Positions 9,623 through 19,150 of a stretch of DNA of 64,000 bases are shown piece after piece. The notes beneath the pieces were generated by a model, which was not told where the DNA came from, searched no databases, and saw nothing but the letters and a program-made list of their open reading frames with translations. This DNA comes from CAJQHK01 sp038142525 (GTDB lineage: Bacteria > Pseudomonadota > Alphaproteobacteria > Rickettsiales > UBA1997). The first letter of the stretch is position 1. Every line of letters starts with the position of its first letter. Location: NCBI GenBank assembly GCA_038142525.1, contig JAYQKE010000002.1, positions 77,478 through 141,477 on the forward strand, given 5' to 3'. A program made the position numbers and the translations under genes.

Positions 9623-10258
9623 TTAATGGATTAATTGTTGTAATTTCTTTTGAGATAAAAAAAATGTTCCTAAAATTGGAATCAAAGATTCATCTATGAT
9701 TAGGTCATCTGTTTCGTAAATAACTGGATCTATTGCTGTTACTTCCTTTGAAATAAAGAAGCTCGCTAAATTATTTATTGCGCTTTTAGAAGATAAATAA
9801 GGTTTAAAACTTTCTAAATTAGATCTAACATTTTTTGTATTTTGAATAACTTTTGCTATTTCTGGCAAAATATTAATATCAAAGCCAGAATATGGGATAT
9901 CAAAAAATACTCTAAAATGATATGGGGCTCCATTATATTCGAACCATTCTTCTATTTTTATGTCTACAAAGTTAAAGGCAGATAGTGCTTTTTTTAGAGC
10001 GCCTATTGTTCCCTTCTTCTTGTGGATCTTAATACTTGCCCTGATGATGTTTCGCTTAATATCAATTTCCCAATCATCATTCCAATCATCAACTGAAACT
10101 GCGAAGGCAAGCCAAGGCAGGATATTTTCTGGAGCTAAGTCAGGATTATTAGCATATCTATTTAAGGCTTCTAAAGTTGTTGCTCTTAAAGAGGTATTTT
10201 CTAAATCTTTTAATAACTCGCTGGCATTTATTGGTAAAAGTGTTTTGTCATTACCCAT
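9623..10258 (-). CDS. Tail protein I, P2 gpI family
   Basis: This 211-residue protein carries the gpI signature LLPINASELLKDLENTSLRA near the N-terminus, LPWLAFAVSVDDWNDDW in the middle, and the helix KGTIGALKKALSAFNF. GpI is a baseplate component near the site of fibre attachment. It overlaps the end of gpJ by 8 bp. The last about 40 residues are less conserved. The frame is open throughout and the length is normal for the family. Confidence 0.88.
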   Translation of the reverse strand: MGNDKTLLPINASELLKDLENTSLRATTLEALNRYANNPDLAPENILPWLAFAVSVDDWNDDWEIDIKRNIIRASIKIHKKKGTIGALKKALSAFNFVDIKIEEWFEYNGAPYHFRVFFDIPYSGFDINILPEIAKVIQNTKNVRSNLESFKPYLSSKSAINNLASFFISKEVTAIDPVIYETDDLIIDESLIPILGTFFLSQKKLQQLIH

Positions 10259-11100
10259 CCGTAATTACAGATATTATTATGTTTGTGCAATATGGGGCTT
10301 CTTCATCGGTTGTTTCAACATCTGCTATTGGAGTTGTTAATTCTACTTTTTTAACTCCGTCAACATGAAGAGCATCGTAAATTCCTGATATTGCCACTAT
10401 TCGGTCAATTTCATGACGCTCGCCTATGAACTTTTCTAAAGCTGTTCTAGCTTCGGTTTCTACCACCGCAGATGAAGGGCCTGGATAAACTGTAATTACG
10501 GCCTCTACTGTATAATTTACTATTGTTGCACCTTGTGTTGTTACCTGATCGGTTAATGGTCTTATATCCTCTTCATTTAGCTTGTCATTTACTGTTGTAA
10601 TTAACGCATTTGAGGCTGTGCCATCATCAATATTTGATAAAATAGTTACCAGAACTTCACCGGGATTTGGGCTTTTTACTGCCACGGATTTCACTTCATT
10701 TGAAGCTGATAATGCGTGAAAAATATATGCTCCAATCGGCCCTGCGGTTGAAAATCCTTCCAACGCAAGCTGAGTTCTTGTTTTTAACCTGTCGTCAGTT
10801 TCATCAACTAATCTTTCTACTCCATAAAATCTTTGCTAAATTATCAAGATCACCTTTGGTTGCATAAGCTAGCATATTTGCTTTTTTCGCTTCGTTTATT
10901 CTATTTCTGAGTAGCGACTCACGATAAGCTATTACTTGCAATATTATTATTGCTGGGTCGCTTTCTAATAAGGTTGTGTAATCTGGGTTTTTCGCTTTAA
11001 AGTCATTGATGTAATCAGTTAATAGAGTTTCATACTCTAATTTTTCAATTACATCAGGAGCTGCTAATTTTGATAAATCTATGGCGGTAAAATTTGTCAT
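10251..11100 (-). pseudogene. Baseplate assembly protein J, P2 gpJ family, one frameshift
   Basis: The first fragment (from 11100) has the gpJ N-terminus: AIDLSKLAAPDVIEKLEYE, then the AYRESLLRNRINEAKKANMLAYA helix. The frame changes near 10790, and the second fragment (EGFSTAGPIGAYIFHALSA, then DVKSVAV-like strands and RPLTDQVTTQ) completes it. GpJ forms the wedge of the contractile baseplate. The total of about 283 residues is close to P2 gpJ. The gene lies between gpW and gpI as in P2. Confidence 0.87.
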
Positions 11101-11108
11101 GTGCGCGC

Positions 11109-11441
11109 TTACTGTATAATTTCAATATTTTCTAATGTTATTTTTTCACCATTACTTAAAAAGCTACCTTCTAAATCTATGGTGATTTTGCCTTTTTGAA
11201 TTGCATTAACTGCAACTTGCTCTAGTTCAAATCTAGGCTCCCATGTGAATACTGACGCAACAATATCAAGATAGATTTCCGCTATTAGCTCACCATTTAT
11301 TGGCTGATCAATTTTATTAAAAAGATTACTTCCATAATCTCGTCTCATTACTCTTGAGCCAATTGGTGTGGTCAAAATATTTGAGATTGATTGTTTCAGA
11401 TGGTTAATTTCTGATATGTTTTTGCCATTATTAATATTCAT
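11109..11441 (-). CDS. Baseplate wedge protein W, P2 gpW / gp25-like
   Basis: This 110-residue protein of the gp25-like family has the segments HLKQSISNILTTPIGSRVMRR, DYGSNLFNKIDQP and EPRFELEQVAV, which are diagnostic for P2 gpW and phage T4 gp25. It forms part of the baseplate wedge that starts sheath assembly. The gene is intact and overlaps the 3' end of gpV by 4 bp, an arrangement suggesting coupled translation. Confidence 0.92.
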   Translation of the reverse strand: MNINNGKNISEINHLKQSISNILTTPIGSRVMRRDYGSNLFNKIDQPINGELIAEIYLDIVASVFTWEPRFELEQVAVNAIQKGKITIDLEGSFLSNGEKITLENIEIIQ

Positions 11442-12007
11442 GTCGCCTTAACTTTGCTTGAGCCTGATATTATTGGCCACTGCCCAGCGGAAGTGCCGGC
11501 GGTGATTTCAACTTTATCGCCAACTCTAGCTACTGGCTGACCACCAGATCCGCCAAGATCAGTATTTCCTTTTAGAGTTATGCTTGCCGCTTCAATTTGA
11601 GCGCTTCCAGCAACTTTAATTACTGCACTTCCCTTTATGTCTAGATCTAAATTTCCAGCATCATGGTCAAAAGTTACTTTTGAACCATCTTTGTAAGTGA
11701 TGCTTTGAATATTTGGTAAAGCACCAGAAGCATTGCTTTTGTAGAGAGATGATAAAATTACGCCTTGGTTAAGCTCTCCGCTTGGAGATAGAATAATTAC
11801 TTGCTCATCCATTTCTGGCGGATTCCAGCTATTATTACTTCCACTATTGGAATTGACCCAAGGTAAAAAGTCTGTTGTCAGATCACCAATTTTTACTCTG
11901 GCCTTTGCCTCTTCAAAATCTATTTCAAAAATTGTGCCAATTCTGATGATATTTGCTAATCTTCTACCAAGGTCATTTATTGTGAAGCTTTGTTCTTCAT
12001 CAAACAT
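11438..12007 (-). CDS. Baseplate spike protein V, P2 gpV family
   Basis: This 189-residue protein has an N-terminal OB-fold region (LANIIRIGTIFEIDFEEAKARV, then DFLPWVN) with the Pro-rich WNPPEMDEQVIILSPSGEL segment. A C-terminal beta-helical repeat follows (LDIKGSAVIKVAGSAQIEAAS), as in the membrane-piercing spike of P2. P2 gpV ends in an iron-binding HxH apex, but this C-terminus (SGSSKVKAT) shows none. The length is close to P2 gpV. It is the first tail gene transcribed after the small gene at 12000-12182. Confidence 0.88.
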   Translation of the reverse strand: MFDEEQSFTINDLGRRLANIIRIGTIFEIDFEEAKARVKIGDLTTDFLPWVNSNSGSNNSWNPPEMDEQVIILSPSGELNQGVILSSLYKSNASGALPNIQSITYKDGSKVTFDHDAGNLDLDIKGSAVIKVAGSAQIEAASITLKGNTDLGGSGGQPVARVGDKVEITAGTSAGQWPIISGSSKVKAT

Positions 12008-12182
12008 TGTCCTTTGATTTTTTATCCTTTTCTTTTCTGGTTTCTTTTAGGACCTCCTCTTTAACTTCTCTTGCCCTGATTGCTTTGCCATTAGTCAAAA
12101 GAGGTATTGCTTCTTTTTCTTCTAAATCGACAATCTGGTCTTTTTTGTATTTTGTATGATTTGAAAGTATTTTTAGCTTCAT
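12000..12182 (-). CDS. Small conserved phage protein at head-tail junction
   Basis: This 60-residue protein begins MKLKILSNHTKYKKDQIVDLEEKE, reading like a short beta-barrel core, and ends in a highly charged Lys/Glu tail. Proteins of this type are common at the head-tail junction of alphaproteobacterial prophages, with no established function. It overlaps both its neighbours by a few bases, which supports it being a real gene within the operon. Confidence 0.65.
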   Translation of the reverse strand: MKLKILSNHTKYKKDQIVDLEEKEAIPLLTNGKAIRAREVKEEVLKETRKEKDKKSKDNV

Positions 12183-12676
12183 AAGTTTGTGTTAATTTCA
12201 GTTGGTAGTATCCCCTCATTGAGAGGTTGTTTTACTGCTGTGCGATAAGTTACTGAATATGTCAGCCTTACTGCTCCATAAATTTTACTGCCTTCAATTG
12301 ATGAATCAATCTCAGTTGATTTGAGTTTTAGTATGTCCGATTTTCTGGTTTCTATTTCAAAGCCATCCAGTGCATTTTCTATTTGACTTGATAAATCATC
12401 TAATTTTTCATCAAAATCATCACCACCTAAAATTACAGCTTCAATGGCAATTTCTAAATCCCTTTTTAATGGGCTAAATCCATCACTTTCATATCTTTCC
12501 TCCAAGATGTTTTCATCCTTGGCATAGACCAGAATTGCTGGCAAAAATTGATCAAATAAAGGCTTTGCTCTATTACCATAAATTCTATCTTCAGCATCCG
12601 TCAAATATACACTATCAACCTGAGTTTTTAGCTTATCAATTATAGCATTTCTAATTGTTGATCTAGGGTGACTCAT
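12179..12676 (-). CDS. Tail terminator, lambda gpU-like
   Basis: This 165-residue protein follows the lambda gpU pattern. It has an N-terminal helix (RSTIRNAIIDKLKTQ), then YGNRAKPLFDQFLPAILVYAK, a DLEIAIEAVILGG strand, and a helix FDEKLDDLSSQIENALDG. A final RLTYSVTYRT strand closes the fold. GpU caps the tail tube and joins it to the head. It is intact and follows the interrupted FII-like gene. Similarity is at pattern level, so a related role such as a generic tail-completion protein remains possible. Confidence 0.65.
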   Translation of the reverse strand: MSHPRSTIRNAIIDKLKTQVDSVYLTDAEDRIYGNRAKPLFDQFLPAILVYAKDENILEERYESDGFSPLKRDLEIAIEAVILGGDDFDEKLDDLSSQIENALDGFEIETRKSDILKLKSTEIDSSIEGSKIYGAVRLTYSVTYRTAVKQPLNEGILPTEINTNL

Positions 12677-12956
12677 GAAGAATTAGTTTTTACTTCCTGG
12701 AATGTGAATCTGCACATCGATTATTTGGTAATTTTTACCACCAACTTCAATTGAATCACCCTGATTAATTTTTGGGTAATAATCGGGCAAATCAATATCA
12801 CGAATAAATATCACTACCTTTGAAGAGCTAATAGATGCTTCACTTAAATCAGGATTAACTTCCTTGTAATCCTCGTGAAAATCTCCATCAAGCTCAAATG
12901 GCGTAAACTCAATTTTTGCCGGAGTTATGATAGCTTGATGGCCAAGTATTTCTATG

Positions 12957-14308
12957 GGAACCTCTGATTTTCCTATTTAATTTTGTCTATTTTTTCATTT
13001 TTCAGAAAAAATTTTTATAATTTGGATAAAGATTGCTAATTTTGTTAAAAATTAACAATCTTTATCCAAATTTAGGCATTATTTGTGGTAATTTCTCTAG
13101 TTTCTTGTCTAATTTTACCATTTTTGGCTAAATTAGACACATTTATCCCTTGTTACGCTGTATTTGGTAGTATTTTTCTAACCATATAGAGATTAGCAAG
13201 GGATGATAGCATTTGTAATTGATTAGTATTCTTTTGTAAACCATTATATCTAACCTTTCTATAGCCCCAAAGATGCTTTATAATTTGAAATGGATGTTCA
13301 ACTTTAGCTCGAACTGATGAAAATTGTTTATTCCTCTTTTTTTGCTTATTTGAAAGTTTTTTGTTAGATTTAGCTCTATTGGTTATACCATAAAATATAT
13401 TGTGATTCCTACAAAATCTTTTTATTGCCTTATCATCATAGGCCTTGTCACCAAATAAAGAAGTTTCATCACCATGTAATAACTCCTGTGTTTTAGTAGA
13501 ATCATGATCTTTAGCTGTCGTCGTGACAATAGAATGAATAATTGGCTTACCCTTAGTTTGCACACCAATATGAGACTTCATGCCAAAATAATAATTCTTC
13601 CCTTTCTTGGTAGAAGACATCTCTTGGTCCCTTTTCCTCTTCTTGTTTTTTGTACTAGTTGGAGCAGATATTAATGTCGCATCAGTTATCGTACCCTCCT
13701 TCAACAAAAGATCATTCTCTTCAAGATATGAATTTACCTCGTTAAATATAATCGACGATAAATTATGCTTTTCCAATAAATGACGGAATCTCAATATCAC
13801 AGTCTCATCCGGAACATTATCAATACCAATATCAATATTTAAGAATTTTTGAAAACTTATTCTATCATATATAGCATCCTCCATAGCTGGATCACTAAGA
13901 CCAAACCACTGCTGTAACAAATGAATCTTAAATATTAATAATAAATCTGTCACCTTCCTGCCACCGTAATCACTAGTACCATTAGGATAAAAAGGCTCTA
14001 TCTTATCAATCAATCTTTGCCATGGAATAATATCCGTCATTTGATTAAGAAACTTCTCCGCTCTTAATTTTCTACCAGAAATTGCTAATGAAAAAAATGA
14101 TTGCTGGGTTGCCATAATTATATATTTTATTTGAATTTAATATATCAATAATAAGCAAAAAAGCTAGATAAATCAAGCTTTTCTGGCTATTTTTATCAAA
14201 TAAATTCAAACAAAATTTTATAAAATAACTTTGCTAAACTTTGGCAAAAATAACAAAATTAAACAGTTTCAAATCTATAAATTAGATAATTGGTTTTTCA
14301 GAGGTTCC
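12957..14308 (-). mobile_element. IS5-family insertion sequence, copy 1
   Basis: The 1352-bp element is bounded by the 4-bp target duplication TATG (12953-12956 and 14309-14312). Its ends are inverted repeats starting GGAACCTCTGA. It carries one intact transposase gene on the minus strand. It is nearly identical to the copies at 28928-30275 and 35371-36723, which makes the insertions recent. It interrupts the FII-like head gene. Confidence 0.95.
13153..14115 (-). CDS. IS5-family transposase (copy 1, intact)
   Basis: The 320-residue transposase has the IS5-type N-terminus (FFSLAISGRKLRAEKFLNQM). Its DDE core shows the first D in EGTITDATLISAPTSTKN, the second D in LFGDKAYDD and the E in VRAKVEHPFQIIKHLWG. 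The RFRHLLEKHNL segment is also typical. It is intact and of normal length. It differs from copy 3 at only a few positions (for example TQELL against TEELL, and MLSSLAN against MLTSLAN). Confidence 0.95.
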   Translation of the reverse strand: MATQQSFFSLAISGRKLRAEKFLNQMTDIIPWQRLIDKIEPFYPNGTSDYGGRKVTDLLLIFKIHLLQQWFGLSDPAMEDAIYDRISFQKFLNIDIGIDNVPDETVILRFRHLLEKHNLSSIIFNEVNSYLEENDLLLKEGTITDATLISAPTSTKNKKRKRDQEMSSTKKGKNYYFGMKSHIGVQTKGKPIIHSIVTTTAKDHDSTKTQELLHGDETSLFGDKAYDDKAIKRFCRNHNIFYGITNRAKSNKKLSNKQKKRNKQFSSVRAKVEHPFQIIKHLWGYRKVRYNGLQKNTNQLQMLSSLANLYMVRKILPNTA

Positions 14309-14359
14309 TATGCAGGGTTTATTGATAAATTCATCAAAATCGAAAGGCATTAGCAAATA

Positions 14360-14797
14360 TTATTTTATAACCACAGGAAGGTTGTTTACATTGCCATTAC
14401 TAACGATTGCTTCATCGTCAGTTTCTGGCTGTAAATCTTTATCTCCATTAAGGTTTACCAGATCACCATCCCCATCTCCTCCTTCATCTTCTGAAGTCGC
14501 TGGAGGAGTTGGAGTTGGTTTTTTATCTTTTTTAGCAGGAGCTTTGGTTGTTTTTTTCTCCTGCTTTTTAGGTTTTGAAGTATCTTCCAAATTAGCCAAA
14601 ACTGCTTTTGATACATTACCAGAAACGACAGAGATAATTTCACCTTGCTTAAATTGCACCGGCTCAAGAACGATATAAATATCTTTTGATTTGCACTTGA
14701 GCTTTTGCGTTCTGGTTGAGGATTGAGCCTGAGTCAACTTAAGGACAAGGCCAACTCCTAAAATTGCACTATGTCCAATTACTTTATAAGTTTGCAT
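14360..14797 (-). CDS. Low-complexity head protein in the lambda FI position
   Basis: This 145-residue protein has a beta-rich N-terminal half (TYKVIGHSAILGVGLVLKLT, then SKDIYIVLEP, then QGEIISVVSGNVSKAVLANLE). A disordered C-terminal half follows, first Lys/Pro/Thr-rich and then acidic. It sits between the major capsid gene and the FII-like gene, exactly where lambda FI lies. FI helps packaging of DNA into proheads. Sequence similarity to FI itself is not obvious, so the call is positional. Confidence 0.5.
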   Translation of the reverse strand: MQTYKVIGHSAILGVGLVLKLTQAQSSTRTQKLKCKSKDIYIVLEPVQFKQGEIISVVSGNVSKAVLANLEDTSKPKKQEKKTTKAPAKKDKKPTPTPPATSEDEGGDGDGDLVNLNGDKDLQPETDDEAIVSNGNVNNLPVVIK

Positions 14798-14810
14798 AAT
14801 TATTTATCTT

Positions 14811-15770
14811 TTAAGTTAATTGAGTTAAGCAAGAGTTTTGCCAGAAGCCGTAACCAACATTTCTCCAAGTATCAACGCCATACCAATGCTTGTCGTGTTT
14901 GAATTCTAATTCAGAACCTTCAGCAATGGCTTTTAATTGGATTCCCTTTTCTTCTTGCCTGATGAATGATTTAACGGAAGAGTCAGTTCTAAATACGGCA
15001 ATTTTATCGCTCCAGTCCAGTCTTGGATTTTGACTAATTGAGATATCTATCTCATCAAGAACTTTTACTGCGTTTGACGCACCACCTATTGTAAGAGGGA
15101 CAGAAACAGCAGCCCTTGCCACATACCACAAGCTAGTTGGAACAACAACTAAGAATTTACTGGCATTCTCATTCATTGGCTCGCCTTGGTCATCTTTATA
15201 TGACAAGATTTGCTGAATAGTTCTAAGAATTACTAATCTTAAAGCTGCTTCACTTGGAGCTGTAGGAGTTCCGACTTTTCCACCTTCAATTTGAGGTTTG
15301 TAATCATCTAGAACAACACTGATTTTATTACTTTGCACTGGTCCAGTTGCATCCTTATGATCAGTATCGAAATAATATTGACCATCATAGCAAACTGTAC
15401 TTTCTCCACCAATTATTAATTTGGATAAGAGCTGCGCCAAATGAGTATTGGTTCTATCGGCAAGCTCATTAACTCTGACATTAATTTGACCTGTTTGATC
15501 CCTACGCAAATCCACTAAAGGAATTTCTAAAGTAGCCTCAAAATGTTTATTCTCGATTGTTAGGCCGTTAGTAGTGAATCCTTTAGCTTGTCTTCCGCCA
15601 ACCCAGTCACGCATGACAGGAACTTGGCCCAGCCATTTATAGGTTTCAGATTCTTGATCTGAGGTAAAATAATTTGATAAAGCCTCAACCCAGGCCATAC
15701 CTGTTTTTTGGTTAAGTCTTTTATAGTAACGGCCAATAATAGCCCTTGATGATAATTCTGCTAATGACAT
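14811..15770 (-). CDS. Major capsid protein, gpE-like
   Basis: This 319-residue protein opens MSLAELSSRAIIGRYYKRL and has WVEALSNYFTSDQESETYKWLGQVP. Phage Mu and WO-like major head subunits share this start, as well as ADRTNTHLAQLLSKLI and a C-terminal KHWYGVDTWRNVGYG. It assembles the icosahedral shell. The gene is intact and follows the decoration-protein gene, as in lambda-type head operons. Its position between D and FI makes the role secure even if the subfamily is uncertain. Confidence 0.85.
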   Translation of the reverse strand: MSLAELSSRAIIGRYYKRLNQKTGMAWVEALSNYFTSDQESETYKWLGQVPVMRDWVGGRQAKGFTTNGLTIENKHFEATLEIPLVDLRRDQTGQINVRVNELADRTNTHLAQLLSKLIIGGESTVCYDGQYYFDTDHKDATGPVQSNKISVVLDDYKPQIEGGKVGTPTAPSEAALRLVILRTIQQILSYKDDQGEPMNENASKFLVVVPTSLWYVARAAVSVPLTIGGASNAVKVLDEIDISISQNPRLDWSDKIAVFRTDSSVKSFIRQEEKGIQLKAIAEGSELEFKHDKHWYGVDTWRNVGYGFWQNSCLTQLT

Positions 15771-15795
15771 AATATTTTTATTTTGAAGTTATTAA

Positions 15796-16218
15796 TTAAA
15801 CGATTACTGGAGGAATTACTGCTGAATCAAAATCAACAATTACTCTTTCATCAAATTCGAATCTTGAAATTTGACCTATATAGACTGAGCCTGAATTTGA
15901 TAGAGTGAAAGTATTGTCGTCAGTAGCGTAGACTGATTTACCAACATCAATCAAAGTAATTCCTGTGATTTCAAGAACGGCGACTCCTTTCTTTTTGACT
16001 CGGATACTCTTTTCACCATCGGATGAATTTACGGCATCAATATGATCTTCAGCGAATCCAAGGAATTTATCAGTTGGGAGTAATCCTCTAGCGTAGCCAC
16101 TTGCCACTTCTAAACCAATTGCACCTCCTTGATAGATTAATTCACCTCCAAGAACTGGAAATTCATTAATATCACCTAATTCATAGGTTCTAGTTACGTC
16201 TTTTGTTAATTTTACCAT
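15796..16218 (-). CDS. Head decoration protein, gpD-like
   Basis: This 140-residue protein has the segments RTYELGDINEFPVLGGELIYQGGAIGLE (residues 10-37), AEDHIDAVNS and VYATDDNTFTLSNSG. This beta-rich pattern is seen in capsid-stabilising decoration proteins and in DUF2190-like head proteins. It lies between the protease/scaffold gene and the major capsid gene, the usual place for lambda gpD. The protein is intact. It would sit on the outside of the capsid and reinforce it. Confidence 0.7.
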   Translation of the reverse strand: MVKLTKDVTRTYELGDINEFPVLGGELIYQGGAIGLEVASGYARGLLPTDKFLGFAEDHIDAVNSSDGEKSIRVKKKGVAVLEITGITLIDVGKSVYATDDNTFTLSNSGSVYIGQISRFEFDERVIVDFDSAVIPPVIV

Positions 16219-16244
16219 GATTTATTGTATTTTTGATTATTAAA

Positions 16245-17588
16245 TTATTTAGACAAGATCCTTACTTGGTTTGACTCTTCAGCTTTAGCAAAAGCGTGAT
16301 AAGCTTCAAAATCGTCACCGAATTCAGATCTGAGGGCTGTGTTTTCATCCCAGAGAGCTTTTGCTCTTTGTTCTAAAGGGAGGTTTGCATCAATATCCTT
16401 TTTTTGTTTTGTTTGGGCCTCAATATTTGGTTCAATCTTTGGCATTTCTTCTTCGGCTTTTTTAGTGTCAGCCAAGTAAGTCTTGCCTTTTTGCTTTTCT
16501 GCGCTGATGATTTTAAGAGCTAATTTCTCGGCTGTAATTGAGCCATCCTTTTTAGCTTCCTCTATTAAATCTTCATGACCCGGAAGAGAAGCGACTTCAA
16601 TTGCTAAAATTCTGTCTCGCTCATTTTTTGCACCAGATTCAAAAGCGTCTTTCTTAATTGTTTCAGATGCTTCTTTGATTATTGCTTTTGCAACATCAGG
16701 AAATTCTTTATTGATATAATTCGCACTGATCTCGCTCTTTAGAATTTGATCTGCGTTTATTTCTTTAGTTTGGTCTTTAGACATAATTTGATTATTTGAA
16801 TTAATAGAAAATTTTTGATTAAGATTTGCTAAAACCTCCTCATAAGTACCAAGGGCATCAGCCATGTTTTGGTTAACCGCCTGACTTCCAATAACTACGC
16901 CACCTTGACCAAAATCGCTTTTGACAATTTCTGATGTAATAGATCGGTATTTAGCGATTGAGTTGATAAAGGTTGATTCGAGACCATCTAGTTCTCGCCT
17001 TATTTCAGCGAGACCTTCTCTTGTTCTTGGATCGGGTCTTTTTAGAGTCGCATTACTTGAAACAATCTCGATATTTTTGTAACCTTCTTGATCTGGCTGT
17101 TCTTGAACTGGGATTGTGGTTACAACTCCAACACTTCCAACCAAAGCAGATGGATTGACGATTATTTTTTCAGTAGCTGAAGCCAGCCAATAAGCGACAG
17201 ATGATCCATTTCTTCCGATATAAGAATAAATAGGTTTTTGTGATCTGGCATTGTAAATCATTTCAGCCATTTCCATTGGGCCTACTGCAACACCACCCGG
17301 GGAATCAATATCAAATAATATTGCCTTTACATCCTCATTATTTAGAGCCTCACGGAAGTCTTTTGCTAAAGTCTCAAGTGATGTGCCACCGGCAAATAAA
17401 CTAAAAAATGTATTTCTAGCAGTTATTGGTCCATGAATTGGAATAATTGCTGTACCATCTCTAACTTTTACTGACCTGGTATTATCTAGGGCATTTTCTG
17501 ATTTTATAGATAAAGCCTCTCTGGAAACAGTCTTTAAAAAATCAGGCTCTATTGCCCAGTATTTGGCGATCTTTAAAATATCATTCAT
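16245..17588 (-). CDS. Capsid maturation protease with scaffold domain, S49 family (gpC-like)
   Basis: The N-terminal half of this 447-residue protein is an S49 (SppA-like) serine peptidase. AILFDIDSPGGVAVGP and YSYIGRNGSSVAYWLAS carry the nucleophile Ser region, and SALVGSVGVVTTIP follows. The C-terminal half is charged and helical, as in scaffolding domains. Lambda gpC (439 residues) has the same build, with the scaffold Nu3 made from an internal start; here a possible internal ATG is at 16784 (MSKDQTKEINADQ). Its start overlaps the end of the portal gene by 8 bp. Confidence 0.88.
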   Translation of the reverse strand: MNDILKIAKYWAIEPDFLKTVSREALSIKSENALDNTRSVKVRDGTAIIPIHGPITARNTFFSLFAGGTSLETLAKDFREALNNEDVKAILFDIDSPGGVAVGPMEMAEMIYNARSQKPIYSYIGRNGSSVAYWLASATEKIIVNPSALVGSVGVVTTIPVQEQPDQEGYKNIEIVSSNATLKRPDPRTREGLAEIRRELDGLESTFINSIAKYRSITSEIVKSDFGQGGVVIGSQAVNQNMADALGTYEEVLANLNQKFSINSNNQIMSKDQTKEINADQILKSEISANYINKEFPDVAKAIIKEASETIKKDAFESGAKNERDRILAIEVASLPGHEDLIEEAKKDGSITAEKLALKIISAEKQKGKTYLADTKKAEEEMPKIEPNIEAQTKQKKDIDANLPLEQRAKALWDENTALRSEFGDDFEAYHAFAKAEESNQVRILSK

Positions 17589-17965
17589 TATGTTTATTTT
17601 TCTTTTTAGGTTCTGGTTCCAAGCTTTCTTCTTTGTTGATATCAGGAATTAATCCAGCTTCTCTTTTTAGATTCTGTTCTTTTAGAATTTGTGGATATTT
17701 ACGCTCCCAATCACCACCAGTTAAAAAGTTTCTTCAGCTAATGTTGATATTCCAACATTGATTCTGAGTTCTGCCGCTTTTACTTCTTTTAGCTGATAGA
17801 ACTGCACCCATTTGTTAGACCATTACCTCTTTAAAAGAAACTTTTTCTTTAAATTCGGTGTAGAAAAATTTTCTGAAATTTTAGAAAAATAGCCAAATTC
17901 GTAGAAATTTCTGGAAAATTATAAAATTTCGTATTTCACGTATTTTAGATTTTATTTTTTTTATT

Positions 17966-18800
17966 TTAAAATCTAATTCTTTTTCTCTTACTGTCATCAT
18001 TATAGTAAATTTGACTAGGAGTTTTGTAATTCAAAGATTGATGAGGTCTTTGATAATTATAAAAATGGATAAATCTTGTTATTTGCCTCTTTAATTCTTC
18101 TATATTATCAGGAGGATTGAGAAAAATTTGTTCATATTTTACAGTTCTCCAGAATCTTTCAATAATTACATTGTCTACCCACCTACCTTTTCCATCCATT
18201 GATATTTGAATATTTCGTTTTTTTAATTCATTTATCCAATTACCGCTGGTAAATTGAGATCCTTGATCAGTATTAATAATTGTTGGAATAATTTTATGAT
18301 TTTTTATTCCCTTTTTTAATATTTCAACACAATTATTAGTTTCCATAGAAATTGATAATTTTGATGCAACAACAAATCTAGAACTCCAATCAATTAGCGA
18401 CATTAAATAAACAAATCCTACTGGTGTTTTGATGTAAGTTATCAATTGCCCAAGTGTGATTTGGCTTATCTATTTTAGATTTATCTTCTAATAAATAAGG
18501 ATATTTGTAATCTTTTTTATTGATGATTGTTGTCTTTTTCTTTGGATAAAGAGCTTTAATCTTTAGAACTCTCATTAATCTAAGAATCTTCTTGCGATTA
18601 ATTTTATTATTATGATTTCTATCTTGATTGATTATTTCTGTAATTCTTCTATATCCGAAAAATTGATATTTACTCCAGATATTATGAATATCTTTGCATA
18701 AACTATTAATCTTAGAAATATCAATCCTAGATTTATAATAAAAATTAGATCTATTAATATCTAACAATCTACATCTATTTCTGACAGCTAAATTATACAT
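17966..18800 (-). pseudogene. IS3 orfB transposase, one frameshift
   Basis: The first fragment (from 18800) carries the HTH_21-type region with RCRLLDINRSNFYYKSR, then YQFFGYRRITEII and PNHTWAIDN. The second, after a frame change near 18440, has the integrase core: D in NTDQGSQFTSG and E in VDNVIIERFWRTVKYEQ, then FIHFYNYQRPHQSLNYKTP. The first catalytic Asp region is followed by the break. This would be the rve-type integrase made with OrfA by programmed frameshifting; the extra frame break here probably disables it. Confidence 0.88.
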
Positions 18801-18841
18801 ATCTGATGATAATTTTAGAAATTTGATTTTCTTAGAATAAT

Positions 18842-19150
18842 CTAACTGTCCAGAAACTTTTTTAAGAAATCTCTTTCCATTGTTAATTGACCTATTTTCT
18901 TATATAATTTATCAATTTCTTTATCCTTCTTTTTTTGTTCTTTTTTACTTAATTTTTCTTCTTTAGATAACTTAGAATCAGAAAATATATCATTACCGCT
19001 AGCTTTAAACTGCTTAACCCATTTATGTAATGTTGATTTAGCAATATCATATTCGCTACAAATCTGATAAATTGTATAATTTTCGGATAAATATTTCATT
19101 ACAACTTTAAACTTAAAATCAGAATTATATTTTTTAATTTCTTTTGACAT
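18842..19150 (-). CDS. IS3 orfA, transposase DNA-binding subunit
   Basis: This 102-residue protein shows the HTH of IS3 OrfA: YNSDFKFKVVMKYLSENYTIYQICSEYDIA, residues 6-35, followed by KSTLHKWVKQFKASG. A coiled-coil leucine zipper (KEIDKLYKKIGQLTMERDFLKK) ends it, the region that normally contains the frameshift into OrfB. The gene is intact. It recognises the element's terminal repeats. Confidence 0.9.
   Translation of the reverse strand: MSKEIKKYNSDFKFKVVMKYLSENYTIYQICSEYDIAKSTLHKWVKQFKASGNDIFSDSKLSKEEKLSKKEQKKKDKEIDKLYKKIGQLTMERDFLKKFLDS

Larger units (their letters stand above)
12683..14350 (-). pseudogene. Head-tail connector, lambda FII-like, interrupted by IS5
   Basis: The gene starts at 14350 with MPFDFDEFINKPC. 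After 14 codons it is cut by the IS5 element at 12957-14308, and it resumes at 12956 with EILGHQAIITPAKIEF. It ends at 12683 after GKNYQIIDVQIHIPG. Removing the IS and one copy of its 4-bp target duplication restores one open frame of about 100 residues, with the size and layout of lambda FII, which binds the head connector and accepts the tail. The insertion is expected to inactivate it. Confidence 0.75.

Noticed and set aside
14360..14678. Plus-strand Ser/Leu-rich reading frame opposite the FI-position gene
   Set aside because: It is the mirror of the low-complexity Lys/Pro/Glu region on the other strand and has no independent support.
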